Shown: in pieces, positions 17,062 through 25,400 of the stretch
Numbering within the stretch: position 1 is the first letter of the stretch
How the letters are laid out: every line of letters starts with the position of its first letter
DNA from: MGML01 sp034416335
GTDB taxonomy: Bacteria > Chloroflexota > Dehalococcoidia > Dehalococcoidales > UBA2162
Assembly: GCA_034416335.1 (NCBI GenBank)
Contig: DAOULV010000024.1
Location: 62,001 to 126,000 of the forward strand
Reading direction: 5' to 3'
Length of the DNA stretch: 64,000 nt
Program-made: the position numbers and the translations under genes
Notes under the pieces: model-generated
Databases searched by the model: none
What the model was told of the DNA's origin: nothing
The model's input: only the letters and a program-made list of their open reading frames with translations

Positions 17062-18249
17062 TTATTTATCCAGAAGGGCTTCGACGCCAGGAAGTTTTTC
17101 TCCTCCGAGGAACCTGAGTGACGCGCCGCCGCCCGTGGATATGAAGGTCATTTTATCAGCCAGCCCCATATTTATTACCACATCGGCTGTCGAACCTCCA
17201 CCGATAATAGTATCAGCATCGAGGCTTGATAACAACAGCGCCATAGCCTGCGTTCCGGCAGCAAAGTCCGGTATCTCGTTTATACCCATCGGACCATTCC
17301 AGAAAACCGTTCCGGCATTCTTTAGTTCGCCGGTAAATAGTTCTATCGTCTGGCGACCGATATCCACGATACGCTGGTTCGATGCTATTTTATCGACCGG
17401 AACAATTTTTCTACCAGCGCCGGCCTTTATCTCTTCGGCTATCATCACGTCGGGTGGAAGAACCAGCCTGACTCCCGCTTTCTCAGCCTGTTTCATAAGT
17501 TCGGCGGCAGTCTCTATCCTGTCCTCTTCCACCAGTGATAAACCCACTTCATATGATTTCGCCTTGAGAAAGGTGGCTGCCATACCGCCTCCGACAAGGA
17601 TAAAATCTACCTTATCCATTATATTTTCAAGCATAGCTACTTTGTCGCTGACCTTTGAGCCGCCGAACAGACCGCCGAAAGGATGAACCGGATTGTCCAG
17701 TATTCCACCAAGGTATTCAAGCTCTTTCTCCATCAGCAGCCCGGCAACAGCAGGGAGGTATTTCGTCACCCCCTCCGTAGAAGCGTGGGCACGGTGTGCC
17801 GTACCGAAGGCATCATCGATGTATATATCGGCCAGTTTTGCCAGACTAGCGGCGAAACCGGGATCGTTTTTCTCTTCTTCAGGATGAAACCGCAGGTTTT
17901 CCAGCAGCAGTATTTCACCTTCTTCCAGACCGTCCGCTTCGATTTCTGCTTCGGGTCCTGTGCAGTCGCTGGTCGTGATAACCGGCCTCCCGATCAGTTC
18001 CGAAAGACGGGCGGCAACCACTTTCAACCGGAGATTCTCAACAACCTTTCCGCCGGGTCTACCCAAATGTGAACAGAGAATGATTTTCGCTCTGTTTTCG
18101 ATGAGGTAATCGATGGTAGGAAGCACCGCCCGGATTCGGCTGTCATCGGTTATATTGCCTGTTTTCTCATCAAGGTTAACGTTAAAATCTACCCTGACAA
18201 GTACTTTCTTGCCGGATACATCTATATCCCTGATGGTTTGTTTGTTCAT
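17062..18249 (-). CDS. pgk: Phosphoglycerate kinase
   Basis: Transfers phosphate between 1,3-bisphosphoglycerate and ADP. The 395-residue two-domain protein begins with the strand RDIDVSGKKVLVRVDFNV, has the substrate-binding residues in CSHLGRPGG and RFHPEEEKND, and ends with the nucleotide-binding loop STGGGASLRFLGG. Length is normal. Its ATG overlaps the dxs stop by 4 bases, so it is translationally coupled to dxs, an unusual partner. apgM and tpiA follow closely. Confidence 0.97.
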   Translation of the reverse strand: MNKQTIRDIDVSGKKVLVRVDFNVNLDEKTGNITDDSRIRAVLPTIDYLIENRAKIILCSHLGRPGGKVVENLRLKVVAARLSELIGRPVITTSDCTGPEAEIEADGLEEGEILLLENLRFHPEEEKNDPGFAASLAKLADIYIDDAFGTAHRAHASTEGVTKYLPAVAGLLMEKELEYLGGILDNPVHPFGGLFGGSKVSDKVAMLENIMDKVDFILVGGGMAATFLKAKSYEVGLSLVEEDRIETAAELMKQAEKAGVRLVLPPDVMIAEEIKAGAGRKIVPVDKIASNQRIVDIGRQTIELFTGELKNAGTVFWNGPMGINEIPDFAAGTQAMALLLSSLDADTIIGGGSTADVVINMGLADKMTFISTGGGASLRFLGGEKLPGVEALLDK

Positions 18250-20138
18250 TTTCTCACTTCAGGGATTGGTGCGGCCACCTTTGAAGCAGGAAAAAGTTTC
18301 AGGACTTCCGCGGCAATACCGGCCGCGTCAAGTCCGTATTTTTCACGTATTAATTCCTGTGTCCCCTGTTCGATAAACTTGTCCGGAACGCCGATGCATT
18401 TAACATGGACATCGGTAACATTCTCTTCCTGCAGAAGGTCGAGGACACAGTTACCGAAACCGCCTTTCAGCGTGTTCTCTTCCACTGTAACGATATACTT
18501 AGTCCTGTCAGCAATATCCAGGAAAAGTTCCGAATCCAGGGGTTTAGCGAACCGGGAATTAACTACCGTAGCCTCTATACCTCTGGCTGACAGTTTTTCC
18601 GCCGCGTCGAGAGCTGCCTGCACGGTTACCCCGATAGCCAGGATAGCTATATCATCGCCCTCTCGCAGCACCTCCGCCTTTCCGATAGGTATAGTATGCA
18701 GCTTTTTATCTATTGTAACTCCCAGTCCGGTGCCGCGGGGGTAACGGACAGCCATAGGCTTGCCGCACTTTATCGCGGTATACAGCAGGTGCTGGAGTTC
18801 ATTTTCATCTTTAGGCGCGGAAACTACCAGGTTGGGAATCAGCGTAAGGTAAGACAGGTCGAGAGTGCCCTGGTGAGTTTTACCGTCGTCACCGACTATA
18901 CCGCCCCGGTCTATGGCAAACACCATCGGCAGTTCCTGGAGACATACATCGTGTATTATCTGGTCGAAGGCTCGCTGTAAAAAAGTAGAATATATCGCAA
19001 CCACCGGAGTATACTGCTGAGTAGCCAGACCTGCAGCAAAAGTCACGGCGTGCTGCTCGCAGATACCGACATCGAATACCCTTTCCGGAAATTCAGCCTG
19101 TACTATATGAAGGCAGTTTCCCTCGGGCATTGCCGGAGTGATTACCACCAGATGCGGGTTTTCCCTGGCGACATTCAGCATGGTACGGGCGAATACTTCG
19201 CTGTATGACGGTGTTTCGCAGACATCGCCGTTTTTACCCGATACGCCGTGAAAGTACACGGCATCACCCTCGGCAGGCTGGTAGCCTTTACCCTTGGTGG
19301 TTACTACATGAACAAGAGAGGGTTTCGTCCTAAAATCTCTTGCCTGAGAGAAAGCTTCCTCCAGCTTCCGGATATCATGTCCGTCAACAGGCCCCATGTA
19401 GGTAAAACCGAGTTCTTCCCACAAAGTTGTAGGCATAACCAGGCCTTTGACACCGCTTTCAAATTGCCGGCTTGCCCTCATCAGCTTGCTGCTGAACGGC
19501 AGGTGCCTCAGAATACGCCAGCTTTTTTCTTTGGCTTCGTGAAAACGATGGTGAAAACGGACTTTACCCATCAGGTTCGAAAGAGCCCCGACTGTCGGAG
19601 AGATTGACATCCCGTTATCATTGAGAATCACGGTCAGGTTAGAGCCGAGATGCCCGGCCTGGTTCAAAGCCTCCAGAGCCATCCCGCCGGTAATGGCCCC
19701 GTCACCGATAACCGCGACAACCCTGTAGTCGTCTCCGGCAAGGTCACGGGCAACAGCCATACCGAGTGCCGCGGATACGGAAGTACTGGCGTGACCGGCA
19801 CCGAAAGCGTCGTATTCACTCTCCTCGCGGCTGGTGAAACCTGATATACCTCCGTACTGGCGGAGCGTGTTAAAGCGTTCTCTTCTGCCTGTCAGTAGTT
19901 TGTGGGTATACGCCTGGTGACCGACATCCCATATTAGTTTATCGCGCGGAGCATCGAATACCCGGTGCAGGGCGAGAGTAAGTTCAATAGCGCCGAGATT
20001 CGACGCCAGATGCCCGCCGGTCACGGAGACCGTAGAGACAAGTTCGTCTCTGATTTCAGAGGCTAACTGTTCTACTTCCTGATGTGACAGGCCCTTCAGG
20101 TCCGAGGGACTGTCGATACTGTCCAACAAACGTGACAT
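18246..20138 (-). CDS. dxs: 1-deoxy-D-xylulose-5-phosphate synthase
   Basis: First enzyme of the MEP isoprenoid pathway. It condenses pyruvate and glyceraldehyde 3-phosphate with thiamine diphosphate. The 630-residue protein has the conserved histidine in DVGHQAYTHK, the ThDP motif GDGAITGGMALEALN, the glutamate in FDVGICEQHAVTFAAG and the transketolase C-terminal domain after about residue 500. It heads the operon with pgk, apgM and tpiA, whose triose-phosphate interconversions supply its substrate. A minus-strand promoter lies 37 bases upstream. It also supplies the DXP or prenyl precursors for downstream miaA activity. Confidence 0.97.
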   Translation of the reverse strand: MSRLLDSIDSPSDLKGLSHQEVEQLASEIRDELVSTVSVTGGHLASNLGAIELTLALHRVFDAPRDKLIWDVGHQAYTHKLLTGRRERFNTLRQYGGISGFTSREESEYDAFGAGHASTSVSAALGMAVARDLAGDDYRVVAVIGDGAITGGMALEALNQAGHLGSNLTVILNDNGMSISPTVGALSNLMGKVRFHHRFHEAKEKSWRILRHLPFSSKLMRASRQFESGVKGLVMPTTLWEELGFTYMGPVDGHDIRKLEEAFSQARDFRTKPSLVHVVTTKGKGYQPAEGDAVYFHGVSGKNGDVCETPSYSEVFARTMLNVARENPHLVVITPAMPEGNCLHIVQAEFPERVFDVGICEQHAVTFAAGLATQQYTPVVAIYSTFLQRAFDQIIHDVCLQELPMVFAIDRGGIVGDDGKTHQGTLDLSYLTLIPNLVVSAPKDENELQHLLYTAIKCGKPMAVRYPRGTGLGVTIDKKLHTIPIGKAEVLREGDDIAILAIGVTVQAALDAAEKLSARGIEATVVNSRFAKPLDSELFLDIADRTKYIVTVEENTLKGGFGNCVLDLLQEENVTDVHVKCIGVPDKFIEQGTQELIREKYGLDAAGIAAEVLKLFPASKVAAPIPEVRK

Positions 20139-20174
20139 TTAAAGTTTAACCGATCGGATATGGATTTCAGGTTA

Positions 20175-20204
20175 ATAGTATCAATCCAGATTGGATAATG
20201 TCAA
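20175..20204 (-). promoter_or_regulatory. Sigma-70-type promoter for dxs-pgk-apgM-tpiA
   Basis: On the minus strand TTGACA (20204-20199) and TACTAT (20180-20175) are 18 bases apart. The start codon of dxs follows at 20138, giving a short leader of about 30 bases. Confidence 0.6.
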
Positions 20205-20235
20205 TTACCGAATTGAACCGGATTCTGTTTGCTTT

Positions 20236-20420
20236 CAGTTGTGATTCTCGGTTCCCCCCCTTTGTCCCCCTCAAACAGGTGCCTTATTCGGAAGAAACAT
20301 TTCGATTGTTTGAGGGGGAAAGAGTTTGAGAGAGGGGTGAAGCCCCTCTCTCAAATTTTAACTCCCCTTTCCGGTTTGAAAAGCCTTTCGATCACCGTCA
20401 ATGGTTCTGATCGGAAAGGG
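20236..20420. repeat. Dispersed palindromic repeat, family 1, copy A
   Basis: CCCCCTCAAAC (20266-20276) and its complement GTTTGAGGGGG (20308-20318) flank a 31-base centre. A second perfect 13-base hairpin follows: TTTGAGAGAGGGG at 20325-20337 with CCCCTCTCTCAAA at 20343-20355, then TTTTA. A third pair is CCCCTTTCCG/CGGAAAGGGG (20364-20420). Related copies lie at 26682-26801 and, inverted, at 59550-59665. No coding potential is evident. Confidence 0.8.
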
Positions 20421-20433
20421 GATTAAGGGGATA

Positions 20434-20548
20434 GGTGTATATAAACAACCAAGTGCAGCAGGTAGAACCGAAACCTCCTCGTGAGAGGATGATTCAGGAC
20501 TACCTGTTGTTACTTCGGCGTAACTCTGAGGTGAGTATAACAAACACC
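20434..20548. other. Possible structured RNA or structured end of the repeat
   Basis: A 10-base stem, CAGCAGGTAG (20456-20465) with CTACCTGTTG (20500-20509, one G-U pair), encloses an inner TCCTC-GTGA-GAGGA hairpin with a GNRA tetraloop (20476-20489). A second hairpin, GTTAC-TTCGGC-GTAAC (20509-20524), follows. GGTGT (20434-20438) and ACACC (20544-20548) can close the whole. Fragments resembling its left part (AACCA-GTGCA) also occur near 26992-27010, after repeat copy B. It may therefore belong to that repeat rather than being an independent gene. Either strand is possible. Confidence 0.35.
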
Positions 20549-20655
20549 AAAATAGCACAATATCAATTGACGCTACATAAGCCATTTGCTACACTTCATT
20601 GAAAGCCGGCTTTATACCGGAATCGTAATCAGTAATTACAGGGAGAATTGTATAT

Positions 20656-21186
20656 TTGGAGCAGTTCCTCGGCCTGGATATACCCAGCATCCTTAAGGTG
20701 CTTGGACTTGCCGCGTCACCAATATCCGAACTGAGAGGAGCCATTCCCCTGGCCGTGCTGGAGTTCGACTTCCCCTGGTACTACGCCTATATCATAGCCG
20801 TTATCGGAAATATTCTGCCGGTTCCTTTTATCCTGCTTTTTCTTAACGCCGTAACACGTGTCCTGAGTAAAATCAGCGTGTTCGACAGGTTCTTTAAATG
20901 GCTGTTCGCCCGGACCAGGCAGCGCGGCACGCTTATCGAAAAATACGAACGGGTCGGGCTGGTCCTTTTCGTGGCGATTCCCCTGCCCGTCACCGGAGCC
21001 TGGACGGGGGCTATCGCAGCAGTACTCCTGGGTATGAATTTCAGCCGGGCAGCACTTTCTATTTTCCTCGGCGTTCTGATAGCCGGAGTAATCGTCACCT
21101 GCCTGACACTACTGGGCTGGACCGGCGCCATCATCGCCGGAGTAATCCTGTGTGTCCTCGCCGCCCTGGGAATCTGGCGTTTTTAA
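20656..21186 (+). CDS. Small multidrug-export-type membrane protein (COG2426)
   Basis: A 176-residue integral membrane protein with four or five hydrophobic segments (about residues 38-63, 100-125, 130-152 and 155-175). The N-terminal pattern SPISELRGAIPLAVLEF and the VAIPLPVTGAWTGA motif in the middle identify the Sm_multidrug_ex / COG2426 family. Transport function in this family is only proposed. The start is a TTG at 20656 with GGGAGAA 8 bases upstream. No ATG fits. It is a single-gene unit between a repeat and a convergent MFS gene. Confidence 0.8.
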   Translation: MEQFLGLDIPSILKVLGLAASPISELRGAIPLAVLEFDFPWYYAYIIAVIGNILPVPFILLFLNAVTRVLSKISVFDRFFKWLFARTRQRGTLIEKYERVGLVLFVAIPLPVTGAWTGAIAAVLLGMNFSRAALSIFLGVLIAGVIVTCLTLLGWTGAIIAGVILCVLAALGIWRF

Positions 21187-21219
21187 TTCCCCCTGCAAAT
21201 CAGGTCAATTCCGACCCTA

Positions 21220-22446
21220 TTAGTAAGCTCGGGAAGAACGCGGGATTAAAAACGTAAGGCAGGCTCCCGCCAGATTCAAAGCAGATAATACTACGAAAGC
21301 GGGCCAGTAGTGTCCGTACTCATCGAACACCCAGCCCGTTACCGGCGGAAACAGGCTGGCTCCGATAGTTACGAAGCTCGTAAGTATCCCGTAAATCGTC
21401 CCGAAATTCCTGGTACCGAAATATTCCCTGATAATCGCTGCCCTTACCCAAATACTGCCGTTTCCGATACCGAATGGAATAGCGAAGGCAAGGATTAACA
21501 GAAACGGTGAATCGACTTTTATCGTCCAGAGAACCAAAAAACTGATACTCGTTAGTGCGATGGAAAACCCGATTACGTTTCTCCGGCTGACAACATCTAC
21601 CAGCCAGCCTATCGGGATACGGACCGCCAGCCCGACTATAGCCACGGTCATAACTACCAGGCTGGCCTGCGATTTGTCCATCCCCGTGTTAAGAAGGTGC
21701 GGCATCAAATGCGCCAGTATCGTGATACTGCCGCCTCCCTGCACCAGAAGACCGAACCCTATCAACCAGAAACTCCTTGTTTTTATAGCTTCTCTGAAAT
21801 TTACCCCGGACGTTTCGGGCAACTGGAATTCGAGTTCCTTCGATTCGTCGACGGGTATGCCGTCAGGAGATAGTCCGTATTCTTCAGGCCTGTTCCTGAA
21901 CAGGAACGAGAGAGGTATTATAAGTATCCAAGTACCGATAGCTGCAAACAGGAATGTACTCTGCCAGCCGTAAGAATCGATTGCTATAACCAGTAAAGGC
22001 ACCGCTGTCCCACCCAGAGCTACGCTGAAACCCGTTATACCGTTGGCTTTACCCAGGTTTTTACGGAACCACCGGGCAACAGTGGTTTGCGGAACAAGCT
22101 GAATAGCCAGTGCAGCACCGAGGCCGATTACGACATATCCCAGATAAAACAGGGGCAGGTTTGATGCCCGACTTAACAGCAGGTACCCCAGGCCCATAAC
22201 GAGTCCCCCGATAATCAGCAGTCCCTTTACGGGCCATCTGTCAGCCAAGGCTCCGATAAACGGATTAAGGACTCCGGCGGTCACGGAGCGTACCGTCATC
22301 GCCAGCGTTATCTGGGAATAAGTCCAGCCGAAGGTATCTATTACAGGATTGATAAATGAAGTAAAACCGTATACATACAGCAGGCTGTTATACCCCATAA
22401 AAACGGAGCTGGCGATAACGATATACCAACCGTAAAATATGTTCAA
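21220..22446 (-). CDS. MFS transporter, OFA/monocarboxylate-like
   Basis: A 408-residue major facilitator with about 12 membrane segments. The N-terminus FYGWYIVIASSVFMGYNS resembles the oxalate/formate antiporter and monocarboxylate group. The loop 2-3 motif is GALADRWPVKGLL, and a second-half counterpart PIGWLVDVVSRRN is present. A cytoplasmic stretch between segments 6 and 7 (FRNRPEEYGLSPDGIP) is also typical of this group. The start appears to be TTG at 22446, without a clear ribosome site. Substrate is unknown. An organic acid is a reasonable guess from the family. The gene is followed on the right by a SnoaL-like gene in the same direction. Confidence 0.85.
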   Translation of the reverse strand: MNIFYGWYIVIASSVFMGYNSLLYVYGFTSFINPVIDTFGWTYSQITLAMTVRSVTAGVLNPFIGALADRWPVKGLLIIGGLVMGLGYLLLSRASNLPLFYLGYVVIGLGAALAIQLVPQTTVARWFRKNLGKANGITGFSVALGGTAVPLLVIAIDSYGWQSTFLFAAIGTWILIIPLSFLFRNRPEEYGLSPDGIPVDESKELEFQLPETSGVNFREAIKTRSFWLIGFGLLVQGGGSITILAHLMPHLLNTGMDKSQASLVVMTVAIVGLAVRIPIGWLVDVVSRRNVIGFSIALTSISFLVLWTIKVDSPFLLILAFAIPFGIGNGSIWVRAAIIREYFGTRNFGTIYGILTSFVTIGASLFPPVTGWVFDEYGHYWPAFVVLSALNLAGACLTFLIPRSSRAY

Positions 22447-22508
22447 CTGTCAGCCTGCTGTATCCGGCGGTAGTATACTGGAGAGCCTGTAATTTCTCTT
22501 ACAGGTAC

Positions 22509-22940
22509 TTATCCACCTATTTCTTCATTCGACGGAAGGATTCCGAGCTGCTGGAGCTGGCCCATAGCGTCTTTCAAACCCCAGTACTCGGCAACCTTAC
22601 CGTTTTCGATACGCAGGAAAAAGCACTCCGCAATCATGAATGATTTTCCGGTCGGTGCGTATTTCCCCCACTGTCCCGTATGAACTCCGGTAACCGTCAT
22701 CCGCACCGATACCTTGTCACCCTCGGCGACAATATCATCGATGCGGTTCGTATGGTCTGAAAAGGCTTCGAGAACGCTGCCGATAAGACCCATAAAAGTC
22801 TCTTTATTGATACCTCTTTCTCCTACCATCGGCCTGAACGTAAAATCGTCGGTCGTCAGTTTATCCAGCGTTTTTACATCCGCGATTTTCATCGCATTGA
22901 AAAAATCAGCCACGACCTGTTTATTTTCTTCCAGTGACAT
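22509..22940 (-). CDS. SnoaL / NTF2-like polyketide-cyclase-fold protein
   Basis: A 143-residue single-domain protein with the cone-shaped NTF2-like fold: an N-terminal helix (ENKQVVADFFNAMK), then DFTFRPMVG and the strand motifs DKVSVRMTVTGVHTG and FLRIENGKVAEYWGLKD. The family includes cyclases, isomerases and dehydratases as well as carrier-like proteins without catalysis, so a reaction cannot be assigned. The ATG at 22940 follows GGAGTAATAG. It lies between the MFS and UroD-like genes on one strand, at 62- and 147-base distances. Confidence 0.85.
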   Translation of the reverse strand: MSLEENKQVVADFFNAMKIADVKTLDKLTTDDFTFRPMVGERGINKETFMGLIGSVLEAFSDHTNRIDDIVAEGDKVSVRMTVTGVHTGQWGKYAPTGKSFMIAECFFLRIENGKVAEYWGLKDAMGQLQQLGILPSNEEIGG

Positions 22941-23087
22941 CTATTACTCCTTTAATTCTTTATAAAAAGGGCACTGTCAACCACATGCAGCTTCCAGTAC
23001 CCTTCTTCCTGTCATATCTGGTTTCTTCCGACTGAATATATCAGATTTCAGAATTCCCTCTAGTTTTATGTCAACAAGTGTTCTTGC

Positions 23088-24416
23088 TTAATAGACTCCG
23101 TATTCCTTGACGGCTTCCATCATCGCCCTGACGTTTTCCGCCTTCCCTGTATCGATATTGGCTCCACCGGCAAGGATGAATCCTCCGCCCGGAGCACAGA
23201 TTTCTATCAGGTCCTTACAGTATTTCTTCGTCTCCTCGGCGGTCCCCGTTGTCAATAATGAAGTGGGCACGTTTCCAGAGATACAGCATTTATCGCCGAG
23301 CATCTTCTTCGCCCTTGCCATATCCGTCTTGTCGAACAGCCAGCCGATTTCACCTTTCTTGAATTCAGTAAAATTGTCCAAGCGGGTGTCGTAGCTGCCT
23401 TCGGCAAACAGCATCGGCATAATTCCTTCATCGATTAAGGCAAGCAGGAACTTCCGCAGCGAGGGCCAGTAAAATTTATCGAACTGTGCCGGCGACAGGA
23501 ATCCATCGGCGCCCTTATGCAGGACGAAGAAAGCCATTATTCCGCCGCTCCTGTTTACCTGAGCGATTGTGCTGTCGATGGATATATCGGCTACGACATT
23601 GATAGCTTCCAGCAGTTTATCCGGCTGCTTGAGCATATCCATCATAATACCGCGGGTTCCTCTCAGGGTGTCGCCTATCGTGTCGAACGGTGCTTTTGCC
23701 AGTGTTCCGGGCATTCCCGACGGCACGCCCGCCGCAGCCGCTTCGGCTCCGCACTTCATTACCACCTGCACCCATTTCTCCAGTTCTTCTCCGATTTCGA
23801 GGAGAGTCTTCAGCATCTTCTTGACGTCGGGCGACATAAAAGGCATGAAGTAGGAGGCTGGAGCTTCCCAGATATCGGTCAGCGACTGGAAAGTCTCCAG
23901 CGGTTTTAATACTCCGAGGACGCGGGGCAGGTAGGTCCTCATCCAGAAATCGGACGGATTTTTTATCAGCAGGTCGTATTCGTCAGCCGTCATGTATTCG
24001 CCCTCTACGTACTGGTAGCCGTCGGCATTATCGGGCAGGCCGTGTCCCGGCCAGTTATAGCCCTTGTAATCCAGAAGGTCGTAGACAGGTCCGGACATTA
24101 CCAGACCCGGTGACGTAAAGGTATCCATCTCGAATTCGTCGAGATATTTTTTCCAGGCGCGATACAGCTCATCGTAGTCGTACATTACTGTCTTGAAACT
24201 GACCCCGGCGTAATAAGCAGGGAAATTCCCGATTGGCAGTGAGACCGGTACCCTGTCGGGTACGTTCACCCTGTAGGCATCCAGTACCCTGTTCAGCCTT
24301 TCATAGTAAAGTTTTTCAGCTTCGGGACTGTTGAATGGTATTGGGGGCGGGGCAAGTAATGCTTCAAAACGTTTTTCTCTTTTTTCGGCGGGTGTTAATG
24401 CTTTTTCATTATCCAT
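23088..24416 (-). CDS. Uroporphyrinogen decarboxylase-family protein (corrinoid-methyltransferase-like)
   Basis: A 442-residue TIM-barrel protein of the UroD/MtaA/CmuA superfamily. It is much longer than heme-pathway UroD, with an N-terminal extension of about 45 residues. Recognisable parts are the barrel strand FVLHKGADGFLSPAQF and the C-terminal CAPGGGFILAGGANIDTGKAE. The HxC zinc-ligand motif of methyl-CoM methyltransferases is not apparent: the corresponding region reads GDKCCISGNVPTSLL. The ATG at 24416 is chosen because GGAGGTGG lies 8 bases before it and would be inside the gene if the ATG at 24434 were used. No heme or corrinoid genes are adjacent, so the substrate is unknown. Confidence 0.8.
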   Translation of the reverse strand: MDNEKALTPAEKREKRFEALLAPPPIPFNSPEAEKLYYERLNRVLDAYRVNVPDRVPVSLPIGNFPAYYAGVSFKTVMYDYDELYRAWKKYLDEFEMDTFTSPGLVMSGPVYDLLDYKGYNWPGHGLPDNADGYQYVEGEYMTADEYDLLIKNPSDFWMRTYLPRVLGVLKPLETFQSLTDIWEAPASYFMPFMSPDVKKMLKTLLEIGEELEKWVQVVMKCGAEAAAAGVPSGMPGTLAKAPFDTIGDTLRGTRGIMMDMLKQPDKLLEAINVVADISIDSTIAQVNRSGGIMAFFVLHKGADGFLSPAQFDKFYWPSLRKFLLALIDEGIMPMLFAEGSYDTRLDNFTEFKKGEIGWLFDKTDMARAKKMLGDKCCISGNVPTSLLTTGTAEETKKYCKDLIEICAPGGGFILAGGANIDTGKAENVRAMMEAVKEYGVY

Positions 24417-24497
24417 TTTCCAGACCACCTCCATTTATTACGAATACGGATACAAACAGCCAATACTGATTCATTCTAGGTATATTTACATATGAAG

Positions 24498-25292
24498 TCA
24501 AAGCTTTTCGACCGAACTGAATATCACCGGAACGTCGACCGTAATGCCATGAGAAGTACCGAATCCATCCAGTACCGAAAGGATTTCTTTCTTCAGTCTT
24601 TCTTTGTCGGCGGAATCCAGCCTGTTTATCCGGGGTCTCACGATGAGCGAGTTGCATATCTGCCGCCGGCATTCTTCTTTATCGGGGTAAACGACGGCCA
24701 GTGTATCTTCCGAAATATCTGCATTATCGAATCCGGCTCCGATAAAAATCTCACGGCATTTTTCAGGCGAATCGGTAACCAAAATAGCAGACGACGTAGG
24801 TGTTTTCTCTCCGAATTCTCGCAGCCGGTCGTCGATAAGTTTCATCACCGGCTGGAATACTCCCCTGCCGAAGGTTGAAAACACCATCGTACTGCCTGTT
24901 TTCAGGACGCGGTAGCATTCACCCAGGGCTTTCCGTGTATCACCGAACAGAAACAAAGATGAAGCGCAGATAACGGCATCGAAGCCGTTATCTGCGAATT
25001 CCAGGGTATGAACATCGCCCGATAAGTATTCGATATTCGTCAGTCCGGAATCCGCGGCTTTCTGTCTGGCGATATCCAGCAGTTTATCGGCGATATCGAT
25101 GCCCGTAACCTGTCCGGTTTCTCCCACCATTCCGGCAGCTTTCATCGCCGCCCACCCGGAGCCGCAGGCGGCATCGAGTACTTTCTGCCCCGGCGAAAGC
25201 CGGGCTTTTTCGGCAGTAAGTTCCGCCGGACCCCGGAGAAAAGTGAAACTATCGTATATCGCCGCACCGGCGTTGAATAACGGTTCTTCCAT
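24498..25292 (-). CDS. Class I SAM-dependent methyltransferase (UbiE-like)
   Basis: A 264-residue protein with the Rossmann-type SAM site VLDAACGSGWAA (motif I), GIDIADKLLD (acidic loop) and FDAVICASSLFLF (motif IV), of the ubiE/COQ5 type. The C-terminal 100 residues hold the substrate cap and are not diagnostic. The ATG at 25292 is preferred because GGAAG lies about 9 bases before it. A GTG at 25304 overlaps that site. A minus-strand TATAAT at 25327-25322 could start a short transcript. The methyl acceptor is unknown. The UroD-like gene follows on the same strand 81 bases away. Confidence 0.85.
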   Translation of the reverse strand: MEEPLFNAGAAIYDSFTFLRGPAELTAEKARLSPGQKVLDAACGSGWAAMKAAGMVGETGQVTGIDIADKLLDIARQKAADSGLTNIEYLSGDVHTLEFADNGFDAVICASSLFLFGDTRKALGECYRVLKTGSTMVFSTFGRGVFQPVMKLIDDRLREFGEKTPTSSAILVTDSPEKCREIFIGAGFDNADISEDTLAVVYPDKEECRRQICNSLIVRPRINRLDSADKERLKKEILSVLDGFGTSHGITVDVPVIFSSVEKL

Positions 25293-25335
25293 ATTTACGG
25301 GCACTTCCGGTATTTTGTAGTATTATACAATGAAA

Positions 25336-25362
25336 GCGGCACCCCTGAATCAGGGGTGCCGC
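25336..25362 (-). terminator. Perfect 12-base hairpin after the iron alcohol dehydrogenase
   Basis: GCGGCACCCCTG (25336-25347) and CAGGGGTGCCGC (25351-25362) form a perfect stem with a 3-base loop. Read on the minus strand it is followed by TTTCATTGT, a weak T tract. It lies 39 bases beyond the dehydrogenase stop codon. Confidence 0.65.
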
Positions 25363-25400
25363 ACAAAACTTATTATTCTATATCCTGGAATAAACCCGGA

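Noticed and set aside
20656..21186. TTG start replaced by an internal ATG
   Set aside because: No ATG precedes the conserved N-terminal SPISELRGAIP motif, and the TTG has a well-placed GGGAGAA.
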